A DNA stretch of 64,000 nucleotides from Cellulomonas fimi ATCC 484. GTDB lineage: Bacteria > Actinomycetota > Actinomycetes > Actinomycetales > Cellulomonadaceae. Under the pieces are notes generated by a model. That model ran no database searches, was not told the DNA's origin, and saw only the letters and a list, made by a program, of their open reading frames with translations. Position 1 is the first letter of the stretch; each line of letters starts with the position of its first letter. The translations under genes were made by a program, and so were the position numbers. Location: contig NC_015514.1 in NCBI RefSeq assembly GCF_000212695.1, forward strand, positions 372,001-436,000, written 5' to 3'. Shown here in pieces: positions 8,282 through 15,513 of the stretch.

Positions 8282-9376
8282 TCAGGCGTCCAGACGGAGC
8301 TGCCACTCGCCCGCACCGCCGGAGGGGCGGAAGCCCAGGTCGATGTTGATGCGCAGCATGTAGGAGTTCTCCTCCGCGTTCCACGTCGCGACGCGCCGCG
8401 CCTGCGGGCGGACCTCCGCGAGCCGCTGCAGGTTCGCCGCCTTGACCAGCATGCCGAGGCGTCGACCGCGGTGCTCCTTGACCACGAGCGTGTCCTCCTG
8501 GTGCACGAACTCCTCGTTCTCCGGCGGGAGCATCAGGGTCGTGTACGCCGCGAGCGTGTGCGTCGGGACGTGCTCCGCGGCGGCGACGACGAGCTCGATG
8601 CCGCGGTCGACGAACTGCGCCTCCGTCGTGCGGATCCGGGTCGCGTCCCAGACGTCCTCCTCGAAGTCGAGGCCGCCGAGCGGCACGTCGGTGCTCATGC
8701 GCGTGTTCAGCCGCGCGTACTCGTCGACCCACTCGTCCGGCGCGTGCGAGCCCCAGTGCACGACGCGGTACTCGTCACCCGCGGCCGCCTGCGCCGCCGC
8801 CCGGTGCTCGGCCAGCGCGCCGTCGTCGACCGGCACCTGAAGCACGGAGCGGCGGGCCACCTGCTCGAGCTGCCAGCCGCGGGCCGTCGCGAACCGCGTC
8901 GCCGGGGCGTCGGCCGACACCCGGCCCGTGCCCGTGGACGGCACGAGCGTCGCGGGCCCCTGCGCCGGCTCCTCGCGCTGGTCGGTGCTCGCCGTGAGCG
9001 CCCGGCGGCCGGCTGCGCGCGCGATCCGCAGCGCCTCGTCGTGCAGCGCCGCGCCGATGCCCTGGCGTCGGAACTGCGGGAGGACCCCGATCTCCACGAG
9101 GCCGGTGTGCGTGTTGTCCTGGAGCGGCAGGTTCATCGCGAGGTAGGCCATCGGCGTGCCGTCGTCGTCGCTCGTGACGAGCTGCCGGACCTTGCGCACG
9201 TACGTCTGGTCGCGCAGCGAGCCGAGGACCTCCTGCGGCGTGCGGTCGTAGTCGCGCGAGCCCCACTCGTGCGCGACGACGTCGTTGGACACGGCGGTGA
9301 GGGCGAGCAGCGGTCCCGCGTCGGCGGCGTCGACGGACGACGGGACGGGGACCTCGTGGGACGACCAGCTGGGCAT
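8282..9376 (-). CDS. Tandem-GNAT N-acetyltransferase
   Basis: 364-residue protein with two GNAT acetyltransferase domains, an arrangement also found in mycothiol synthase. The first domain has an acetyl-CoA loop VLPQFRRQGIGAALHDEAL (residues ~97-115). The second has VVKEHRGRRLGMLVKAANL followed by the TWNAEENSYMLRINIDLGF motif of the C-terminal acetyltransferase core. A GGAGGAGGG site precedes the ATG at 9376, which decides the start within a longer open frame. Whether this is MshD or another tandem enzyme cannot be settled by eye; the TWNAEEN region is seen in several actinobacterial tandem GNATs. Confidence 0.8.
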   Translation of the reverse strand: MPSWSSHEVPVPSSVDAADAGPLLALTAVSNDVVAHEWGSRDYDRTPQEVLGSLRDQTYVRKVRQLVTSDDDGTPMAYLAMNLPLQDNTHTGLVEIGVLPQFRRQGIGAALHDEALRIARAAGRRALTASTDQREEPAQGPATLVPSTGTGRVSADAPATRFATARGWQLEQVARRSVLQVPVDDGALAEHRAAAQAAAGDEYRVVHWGSHAPDEWVDEYARLNTRMSTDVPLGGLDFEEDVWDATRIRTTEAQFVDRGIELVVAAAEHVPTHTLAAYTTLMLPPENEEFVHQEDTLVVKEHRGRRLGMLVKAANLQRLAEVRPQARRVATWNAEENSYMLRINIDLGFRPSGGAGEWQLRLDA

Positions 9377-9497
9377 GGCGCCACCCTCCTCCCGTGCCCG
9401 AGCGCCGGTCGAGCGAATTGCCGGGCGCCGGGAGGGCGGCCTCCCGTCCCGCGCGGCGTCCCGGGCCCCTCCCGGCCGCAGCGGCGATACTGCGTGC

Positions 9498-10115
9498 ATG
9501 CTGTGGCTGGAGGTCGTCGGGTGGCTCGGGTCGGTCCTCGTGGTCGTCTCGCTCATGCAGGCACGGGTCCTGCGGTTCCGGGTGCTCAACCTCGTCGGCG
9601 CGGTGCTCGCCACCGGGTACAACGCCGTCGTCGGGATCTGGGCGTTCGCGGTCATGAACGGGGCGATCGCGATCATCGACGTCTACTGGCTGTGGCGCCT
9701 GCTGCGCGAGCGGCACGACGACACCGCGTACACCGTGGTCGACGTGGGCCCGGGCGACGCCTACCTGCGGCACTTCCTGACCGTGCACGGCGAGGAGATC
9801 GCCCGCTTCCAGCCCGGGTTCGCGCTCGCCGACGACGCCCGGGCGTTCCTCGTCGCGCGGGGTGACGAGGTCGTCGGCGTCGTCGTGGTGCGCGACGTCG
9901 GGCACGGGGTCGGTGTCGTGGACCTGGACTGGGTCACCACGCGCTTCCGCGACTTCACGCCCGGCGAGTTCGTGTACCGGCACAGCGGGGTGTTCGCGGA
10001 GCACGGCCTGCGTGTGCTGCACGTCGAGCCCGCGCCGCAGATGCGCGAGTACTTCGCGAAGGTCGGGTTCCGGGAGACGGCGACGCGCTGGGTGCGCGAG
10101 GTCGAGCCCGTCTAG
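9498..10115 (+). CDS. YgjV-like membrane protein with C-terminal GNAT-like domain
   Basis: 205 residues. The first ~70 hold three hydrophobic segments and end in YWLWRLLRER, similar to YgjV-type small membrane proteins. The remainder resembles a GNAT fold (ARAFLVARGDEVVGVVVVRD, then a late YFAKVGFRETATRWVRE that fits the end of such domains), but without a clear R/Q-x-x-G-x-G/A acetyl-CoA loop. So it may be a membrane-tethered degenerate acetyltransferase. Divergent from the tandem GNAT gene across a 121-base gap. The ATG at 9498 opens directly into the first helix. Confidence 0.6.
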   Translation: MLWLEVVGWLGSVLVVVSLMQARVLRFRVLNLVGAVLATGYNAVVGIWAFAVMNGAIAIIDVYWLWRLLRERHDDTAYTVVDVGPGDAYLRHFLTVHGEEIARFQPGFALADDARAFLVARGDEVVGVVVVRDVGHGVGVVDLDWVTTRFRDFTPGEFVYRHSGVFAEHGLRVLHVEPAPQMREYFAKVGFRETATRWVREVEPV

Positions 10116-10196
10116 GTCGCCCCGGCCGCACGTCCGCCGGGCGCGCCCGGCCTGTGCCGTCGCCGCGTCCCCGACGGTCGGATCCGGGTGTCCGGG

Positions 10197-10218
10197 TATA
10201 AGGTTTCGGGTACCCGAA
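10197..10218 (+). promoter_or_regulatory. -10 box and palindromic operator of mntH
   Basis: TATAAG at 10197-10202 can serve as a -10 box. It is followed directly by the perfect 14-base palindrome TTCGGGTACCCGAA at 10205-10218, so the expected transcription start falls inside the palindrome. The mntH GTG is 15 bases further on. This is the geometry of a repressor that blocks initiation; a DtxR/MntR-type Mn sensor is the obvious candidate, but the sequence does not match the textbook MntR box and no regulator gene is nearby. Confidence 0.55.
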
Positions 10219-10232
10219 CTTCTGGAGGACGT

Positions 10233-11492
10233 GTGGGCACCGACGTCGACGTGGACCTCGCGCGCACCCCGGTCACCGCTGCCCGCCCGCGCCGCCGCAC
10301 GCCGCTGCTGCTCGGGCCAGCGTTCGTCGCCGCGATCGCCTACGTCGACCCCGGGAACGTCGCCGCCAACCTCACCGCCGGTGCCCGCTACGGCTACCTG
10401 CTGCTGTGGGTGCTCGTCGCCGCCAACGTCATGGCCGTGCTCGTGCAGTACCAGTCCGCGAAGCTCGGGCTCGTCACCGGCGACTCCCTCCCCGGCGTGC
10501 TCGGCAAGCGCATGCGCCGCGGACCGCGGCTCGCGTACTGGGCGCAGGCCGAGCTCGTCGCCGCCGCGACCGACATCGCCGAGGTCGTCGGCGGTGCGAT
10601 CGCGCTGCAGCTCCTGTTCGGGATCCCGCTGCCGCTCGGCGGCCTGATCGTCGGCGTCGTGTCCCTCCTGCTGCTCGCGACCCAGAACGTGTGGGGCCAG
10701 CGGCGGTTCGAGGCCGTCGTCGTCGCACTGCTCGCGGTCATCACCGTCGGGTTCCTCGTCGGGCTCCTCGTCAGCCCGCCCGACGGCCGCGGCGTCCTGT
10801 CCGGGCTCGTCCCGCGGTTCGACGGCACCGACTCCGTGCTGCTCGCCGCGTCCATGCTCGGTGCGACCGTCATGCCGCACGCCATCTACGTGCACTCCGC
10901 GCTCGTCCGGGACCGGCACGGCCAGGCGCCCGCCGGCGAGCACCGCGTCCACCTGCTGCGCGCGACCCGGTGGGACGTCGGCGGGGCGCTCGTCGTCGCC
11001 GGGCTCGTCAACATCGGCCTGCTGCTCCTCGCCGCGTCGGGCCTGCGCGGCGTGGGCGGCACCGACTCGATCGAGGGTGCGCACGCCGCGATCGTCAGCG
11101 CGCTCGGCCCCGGCATCGGCATCGCGTTCGCGGTCGGGCTGCTCGCGTCCGGGCTTGCGTCCACCTCCGTCGGCGCCTACGCCGGGGCCACGATCATGGA
11201 GGGCCTGGTCCGGCGCAGCGTGCCGCTGCTCGTGCGGCGCGTCGTGACCCTCGTCCCTGCGATCGTGCTGCTCGCGGCCGGCGCCGACCCGACGTGGACC
11301 CTCGTCCTCAGCCAGGTGGTCCTGAGCTTCGGGATCCCCTTCGCCGTGATCCCGCTGGTCCGCCTGACCCGCGACCGCCGCCTCATGGGCGCCGACCGCA
11401 ACGGCCCGTGGCTGCACGCGGCCCTCGTCCTGGTGGTCGCCCTGGTCGTGGCCCTCAACCTCACCCTCCTCACCCTCCTCCTCACCACCTGA
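10233..11492 (+). CDS. mntH: Nramp-family divalent metal transporter
   Basis: Proton-coupled Mn(II)/Fe(II) importer in the cytoplasmic membrane, 419 residues and about 11 helices. The two metal-site motifs are intact: DPGN in IAYVDPGNVAANL (helix 1) and MPH in ATVMPHAIYVHS (helix 6). A GGAGG site at 10223-10227 sets the GTG at 10233 as start; an in-frame ATG at 10188 would place the palindromic operator inside the coding region. Downstream, the inverted repeats at 11531-11600 may end its transcript. Confidence 0.9.
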   Translation: MGTDVDVDLARTPVTAARPRRRTPLLLGPAFVAAIAYVDPGNVAANLTAGARYGYLLLWVLVAANVMAVLVQYQSAKLGLVTGDSLPGVLGKRMRRGPRLAYWAQAELVAAATDIAEVVGGAIALQLLFGIPLPLGGLIVGVVSLLLLATQNVWGQRRFEAVVVALLAVITVGFLVGLLVSPPDGRGVLSGLVPRFDGTDSVLLAASMLGATVMPHAIYVHSALVRDRHGQAPAGEHRVHLLRATRWDVGGALVVAGLVNIGLLLLAASGLRGVGGTDSIEGAHAAIVSALGPGIGIAFAVGLLASGLASTSVGAYAGATIMEGLVRRSVPLLVRRVVTLVPAIVLLAAGADPTWTLVLSQVVLSFGIPFAVIPLVRLTRDRRLMGADRNGPWLHAALVLVVALVVALNLTLLTLLLTT

Positions 11493-11530
11493 CCCCCCTC
11501 TCCCCGGGCTGCCCCCGCCCGCCGGACGTA

Positions 11531-11600
11531 GACGAGTTCGTCAGTTCTGGTCGAGTTCGACAGCTCGAGCTGACGAACTCGTCTGGGCCTGACGAACTCG
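11531..11600. repeat. Inverted repeats built on CTGACGAACTCG, left of the DUF559 gene
   Basis: A 14-base arm GACGAGTTCGTCAG (11531-11544) is perfectly repeated in inverse at 11570-11583. Nested inside, 11552-11581 is a 30-base palindrome with one mismatched pair centred on CAGCTCGAGCTG. A further CTGACGAACTCG follows at 11589-11600. The same words recur right of the gene. They could be a transcription terminator for mntH, a REP-like element, or borders of a transferred gene. Confidence 0.8.
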
Positions 11601-11732
11601 CGGGTGTCCGGGCGGGGAGGTGGGCTCGGCGGGGCGGGTGAGCCGGTCACAGCCGCGCTAAGGCGGCGGGACGTCCACAGCGTCGTGTCGTGGGGCCGGG
11701 TGCGGTGCGGCTGGGGCGGGAGTCTGCGGGGC

Positions 11733-12671
11733 ATGGTCCAGCGACCGGGCTCACGGCCCCTGCCCCCCGTTCGTCTGCCGCACGTCATGATGGCGGCGGA
11801 CCGTCCGCCGGCCGAGGTTCGGCGGCTGCACCGGGCGGCGGGGTGGGAACGCGTGGGGCGCGGTGCCTACCTCCTGACGCCGCCGACCGAGGACGAGCCG
11901 CACCGCCGAGAGCGCGAGCTGGCCCTCGGGCGGATCGTCGGCGTGCACCGCCGACTCACGGCGGCGCACTGGTTCTCGCACGAGTCGGCAGCGCTCCTGT
12001 GGGGACTGCCGTCGTGGGGACGTCTGACGTCGACTCACGTCGTGCAGCGGAACCGACGAGGCGCGGGTGCTGATCCGGGTGTGACATGGCACTTCATGAC
12101 GCTGGCCGAGCGTGACGTCGGCGAAGCGTCCGGACTGCCCGTCACCTCGCTCGAACGGACCGCGGTCGACTGCGCTGCTGGGTCGGCGGCGCTCGCAGGT
12201 CTCGTCATCGCGGACGGCGCGCTGCGCGCAGGAGCAGACGGCCGCCTGCTCGGCGAGGTGCTGGGCGACCTCGCGGGTCGGCGCGGCATCTGCCGGGCGA
12301 GAGCCGTCCTCGCCCTCGCTGACGGGGGATCGGAGTCGCCGGGTGAGACGGCCACACGGTTCCTGCTGCTCCGCGCGGGCTTCCCGGTACCGCAGACGCA
12401 GGTATGCGTGCGCACGTCCCTCGCGACCTACTGGACCGATCTCGGGTGGCCCGAGTGGCGAGTCGCGGTCGAGTACGACGGACGGTCGAAGTACTTGAGC
12501 GACCCCGAGGTGCTGGTGCGTGAGAAGCGCCGGCACGACGCGATCGTCGACGAGGGGTGGCGGCTGGTCCGCGTGACCAAGGAGGACCTCGCCACGGGCG
12601 CGCTCGTCGCACGGGTCCTGCGGCACGCCCCGACCGGCGTGGTCCTGCACCCGCGCCGAGATCTCGCCTGA
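11733..12671 (+). CDS. AbiEi-like / DUF559 endonuclease-fold protein
   Basis: 312-residue protein of a large actinobacterial family often labelled type IV toxin-antitoxin AbiEi-like. The N-terminal half carries the helical region (RRLHRAAGWERVGRGAYLL, then LTAAHWFSHESAALLWGL). The C-terminal half has a Vsr/DUF559-type PD-(D/E)xK core: VAVEYDGRSKYL, then RRHDAIVDEGWRLVRVTKEDL. No toxin partner is adjacent, and the family's true activity is unknown. The ATG at 11733 fits the family N-terminus. The flanking inverted repeats on both sides are its oddest feature. Confidence 0.75.
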   Translation: MVQRPGSRPLPPVRLPHVMMAADRPPAEVRRLHRAAGWERVGRGAYLLTPPTEDEPHRRERELALGRIVGVHRRLTAAHWFSHESAALLWGLPSWGRLTSTHVVQRNRRGAGADPGVTWHFMTLAERDVGEASGLPVTSLERTAVDCAAGSAALAGLVIADGALRAGADGRLLGEVLGDLAGRRGICRARAVLALADGGSESPGETATRFLLLRAGFPVPQTQVCVRTSLATYWTDLGWPEWRVAVEYDGRSKYLSDPEVLVREKRRHDAIVDEGWRLVRVTKEDLATGALVARVLRHAPTGVVLHPRRDLA

Positions 12672-12696
12672 CCCGGACCGCCCCGTCGTCCCGCCC

Positions 12697-12770
12697 GTCG
12701 AGTTCGTTACCTGTCGTCGAGTTCGCTTGTTGGAGCTGACGAACTCGACCGGAGCTGACGAACTCGGCGG
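12697..12770. repeat. Inverted repeats built on CTGACGAACTCG, right of the DUF559 gene
   Basis: GTCGAGTTCG occurs near 12697 and again at 12716-12725. It is answered in inverse by CGAACTCGAC at 12740-12749, inside GAGCTGACGAACTCG, and a second GAGCTGACGAACTCG follows at 12753-12767. The words are those seen at 11531-11600. The tract lies between two convergent stops (12671 and 12794), so it may also act as a two-way terminator. Confidence 0.8.
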
Positions 12771-12793
12771 GGAGCGGCGGGTGGGGGTGGGGG

Positions 12794-14089
12794 TCAGTCG
12801 GGGGTCGGGAGGGTGGTGAGGCGGGACTGGAGGTGGGCGCGTTCCGTGGGGTTCGTCACCAGGGTGAGGGCGTGGCGGTAGGCGGCGGCTGCGGCGGCGG
12901 GGCGGCCGGCGCGGGTCAGGAGCTCGGCGCGGACCGCGGGGACGCGGTGGTGGCGGGGGAGGGCGTCGTCCAGGCCCTCGAGCAGGCGCAGACCCGCGTC
13001 GGGTCCCTCGGCCTCGGCGACCGCGACCGCTCGGGCCAGGCGGACCACGGGGGAGCCGGTCAGGCGTTCCAGCTCGGTGTACCGGGCGGCGACGACGTCC
13101 CAGCGTGTGGCGTCCGACGACGGCGCGGTCGCGTGCTCCGCGGCCACCAGTGCCTGCAGCACGTACTCGCGCGCCTGCCGGGACAGCGGCGGGTAGCCGG
13201 CCGGACGGGAGTCACCCACGACCTCGGGCGTCAGGGTCGACAGCAGCGCCAGGGCGTCGGTGATCTCGTTGTGGTGCCAGCGCGAGCGGTCCTGGTCGGG
13301 GAGCAGCACGAGGGCGCCGTCGGCGTCGAGGCGGGTGTCGCGGCGCGAGTGCTGCAGCAGGAGGAGGGCCAGCAGGGCGCGGACGACGGCCCGGCCGGGC
13401 AGCAGGTCGTCGAGCACGCGCAGCAGCCGGATCGCCTCGTCGCCGAGGTCGACGCGCAGCGGCACGTCGCCCGCCCCCGGCTGGTAGCCCGAGGTGAAGG
13501 CCAGGTAGACGACCGTCGCCACGACGTCGAGGCGCTCGTCCAGCCGGTCGGTCGCCGGCACCGCGAAGGGGATGCCGGACGCGGCGAGGCGCTTCTTGGC
13601 GCGCGTGAGCCGGGCCGCCATCGCCGACTCCTGCACGAGCAGCAGGCGCGCGATCTCCGCGGTCGAGAGCCCGACCACGAACCGCAGCGTGAGGGCGACG
13701 CGGTCGTCGGGGGCGATCGCGGGGTGGCAGCACGCGAAGACGAGCCGGAGCTGCTCGTCGGCGACGTGCGCGCCCGGGTCGACGGCTGCCGAGGCGGCCT
13801 CGCGCATCTCGTCGTCGACGACCATGAGCGGCGCCTTGCGGCGCTGCACCGCCTCGGAGCGCAGGCGGTCGAGGACGCGCCGACGGGCCGCGGTCAGGAG
13901 CCACGCGCCCGTGCTCGACGGCACGCCGTCGACGGGCCAGTGCCGGGCGGCCGCCTCGAACGCGTCGGACACGGCGTCCTCGGCCAGGTCGGGGCGCGCG
14001 TACTGGCCGATGAGCAGCGCGATGAGGCGCGACCAGTGCGCGTGCCAGGCCTCCGCGACCGCGTCGGCGGCCGCCTGCTCGGCGGTCAT
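12794..14089 (-). CDS. ECF42-type RNA polymerase sigma factor with DUF6596/TPR C-terminus
   Basis: 431-residue extracytoplasmic-function sigma factor. Region 2 is near the N-terminus (QYARPDLAEDAVSDAFEAA), region 4 around residues 125-165 (LTLRFVVGLSTAEIARLLL, then MAARLTRAKKRL). A long C-terminal extension starts with the DUF6596 core (VVATVVYLAFTSGYQPGAGD) and ends in TPR-like helices. This architecture and adjacency to YCII/DGPF proteins define group ECF42, which lacks a classical anti-sigma factor; the extension is thought to control activity. The ATG overlaps the stop of the upstream YCII gene. Target genes are probably this operon itself. Confidence 0.85.
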   Translation of the reverse strand: MTAEQAAADAVAEAWHAHWSRLIALLIGQYARPDLAEDAVSDAFEAAARHWPVDGVPSSTGAWLLTAARRRVLDRLRSEAVQRRKAPLMVVDDEMREAASAAVDPGAHVADEQLRLVFACCHPAIAPDDRVALTLRFVVGLSTAEIARLLLVQESAMAARLTRAKKRLAASGIPFAVPATDRLDERLDVVATVVYLAFTSGYQPGAGDVPLRVDLGDEAIRLLRVLDDLLPGRAVVRALLALLLLQHSRRDTRLDADGALVLLPDQDRSRWHHNEITDALALLSTLTPEVVGDSRPAGYPPLSRQAREYVLQALVAAEHATAPSSDATRWDVVAARYTELERLTGSPVVRLARAVAVAEAEGPDAGLRLLEGLDDALPRHHRVPAVRAELLTRAGRPAAAAAAYRHALTLVTNPTERAHLQSRLTTLPTPD

Positions 14090-14574
14090 GCGGCCACCAC
14101 CGGGTGCACCTCGAAGGTGCCCGCGGGCAGGAGCGTGAGGACGTCGACGAGCGCGTCGAGGTCGGGCGCGTCGAGCACGTGCAGGCCGACGAGCGGCCCG
14201 TCCGCCGTGGTCGCGGCTCCGTCGGTGAGGCTCAGCCCTTCCGCGCGGGAGCGGATCGTCGTCGCCACGTCGGGCGAGCCGAGCGCCTCGTCGAGGACGG
14301 TCGTCACGCCGAGCACGGCGGCGAGCGTCGCGAGGTCGTCGCGGAGCGTGCGGACCGACGCGAGGTCACGCTCGAGCGCGTCGGAGAGCAGGTCGGCCGC
14401 GTGCCGGTCCCGGGCACCGGGCGCAGGGTCGGTGCCGGGAGCCGAGGCCCGGGACCCGTCGGGCGGACCGTTCGTCGCCGGTGCGGCCGGCCACGGCGGT
14501 GCGAGGTCGAGGAACGGCGCGGCGGCGGGCTCGGGCGGGGTCGAGGTCGCGAAGCGCAGGACGACGAACCTCAC
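14086..14574 (-). CDS. YCII-related (DGPF) protein, divergent
   Basis: 162-residue member of the YCII/DGPF superfamily. The N-terminal strand VRFVVLRFAT fits the family start. The C-terminal third has TADGPLVGLHVLDAPDLDAL, in the place of the usual DGPFxExKE...GF motif, of which only DGP is kept; an Ala/Pro-rich insert of ~35 residues follows the first strand. Start taken as the GTG at 14574, which has no good ribosome site but overlaps the stop of a 19-codon reading frame with a strong one. ATGA overlap with the sigma factor. Function unknown. Confidence 0.65.
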   Translation of the reverse strand: MRFVVLRFATSTPPEPAAAPFLDLAPPWPAAPATNGPPDGSRASAPGTDPAPGARDRHAADLLSDALERDLASVRTLRDDLATLAAVLGVTTVLDEALGSPDVATTIRSRAEGLSLTDGAATTADGPLVGLHVLDAPDLDALVDVLTLLPAGTFEVHPVVAA

Positions 14575-14630
14575 GGCTGCCCCGTGGGGGTGGCGGACCG
14601 GCGGTCGGGACGGTCGAGGGGTGCGGTCAT
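14571..14630 (-). CDS. Possible 19-codon leader reading frame
   Basis: An ATG at 14630 with an AGGAG site five bases upstream opens a short frame (MTAPLDRPDRR...) whose TGA overlaps the GTG of the divergent YCII gene. The peptide is hydrophilic and has no recognisable family. It could allow coupled translation of the YCII gene, or be a remnant of a longer N-terminus displaced by a frameshift. Confidence 0.35.
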   Translation of the reverse strand: MTAPLDRPDRRSATPTGQP

Positions 14631-14847
14631 GGGGGCTCCTGGTGCCGGGGCACGCGCGTCGGGCGGTGTGCGTCGGCGGCGTGACGGCCGCGGGCACGCG
14701 GGATCGACGGGTCGTCGGCAGGCCGGTCGGCAGGTGCGTCGACGAGTGCCTCGACGAGGTGCCCGCCGGGTCGGTCGGCGGGCCGGGCGGCAGGCCGGTC
14801 GGCGGGTTCACGGGTGGGGTCGGCACGGCTCGTCGGCGCGCGTCGGG

Positions 14848-15204
14848 TCAGAGGACGGCGACGGGGCGGACCTCGACGGTGTACGACGACGGCAGGAGCC
14901 GCGCGTGGGCGACGACGTCCCCCTGCGTGGCCGCCTCGACGAGGTAGAACCCGCCGAGCTGCTCGGCGGTCTCGGCGAACGGTCCCTCGGTCGCGGGCCG
15001 GCCGTCGCCCGGTCGCAGGGTGGTCGCGCTGGCCACGGGCTGCAGGGCGTCGCTGGAGAGGATCGTGACGCCGTGCTCGGCGGCCCGTCGCTCGTAGGTG
15101 TCGTGCTGCTCGAGGTAGGCCTGCTGCTCCTGGGGGCCGGCGGCGGCCCACGCCCGCTCGTCCTCGTAGAGGAGGACCATCCAGCGGCTGCGGTCGTCGG
15201 TCAT
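14848..15204 (-). CDS. YCII-related (DGPF) protein
   Basis: 118-residue protein with the full YCII/DGPF signature: the first strand WMVLLYEDERAW, then ATEGPFAETAEQLGGFYLVEA, where EGPF replaces DGPF. These single-domain proteins are nearly always encoded beside ECF42 sigma factors; activity is unproven. Probably first gene of the minus-strand set leading to the sigma factor at 12794, separated from the second YCII gene by 273 bases with no other gene. Confidence 0.88.
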   Translation of the reverse strand: MTDDRSRWMVLLYEDERAWAAAGPQEQQAYLEQHDTYERRAAEHGVTILSSDALQPVASATTLRPGDGRPATEGPFAETAEQLGGFYLVEAATQGDVVAHARLLPSSYTVEVRPVAVL

Positions 15205-15370
15205 GCGTGTCCTCCTGCGGTCGCGGTCGTCGCTGCACCGACCTGCTCGGGCGGCGCGGCGGCAGGTGTCCCTGCGCCAGCATGACGCGCGGGTCGCGCG
15301 GTTCTCGACAGGGTCGCGTGGACGGTTCGGCGCGCGCCACCGCCGGCGCGCGATGAATCGTTCAAAGTGC

Positions 15371-15425
15371 GAAACGCTTCACCGCACTCCCGAGGGATGA
15401 CCTCCGGCGAGCGCTTCCCTACGGT
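15371..15425 (+). promoter_or_regulatory. PL11 promoter with two LacI-like operator sites
   Basis: CGAAACGCTTCA overlaps 15370-15381, and GAGCGCTTCC occupies 15409-15418. Both share the AA/AG-CGCTT core of LacI-family boxes such as the actinobacterial CebR/CelR site. ATGACC (15397-15402) and TACGGT (15420-15425) stand 17 bases apart and may be the -35 and -10, which would place the second site between them. Related palindromes precede the GH5 gene at 48629 and 48679. Confidence 0.55.
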
Positions 15426-15513
15426 CTCTCCCTGGGGTCGTGCGCACGCGACGGACGTCGAGCCCCGCATCGCCGCGGCGGGCAGCCCGGCGGCCGACCG
15501 TGAAGGGGAAGCC

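Noticed and set aside
11531-12770. CRISPR array or att sites, because of repeated 12-mers
   Set aside because: Units are irregularly spaced, in both orientations and form hairpins; there are no spacers, cas genes, integrase or tRNA.
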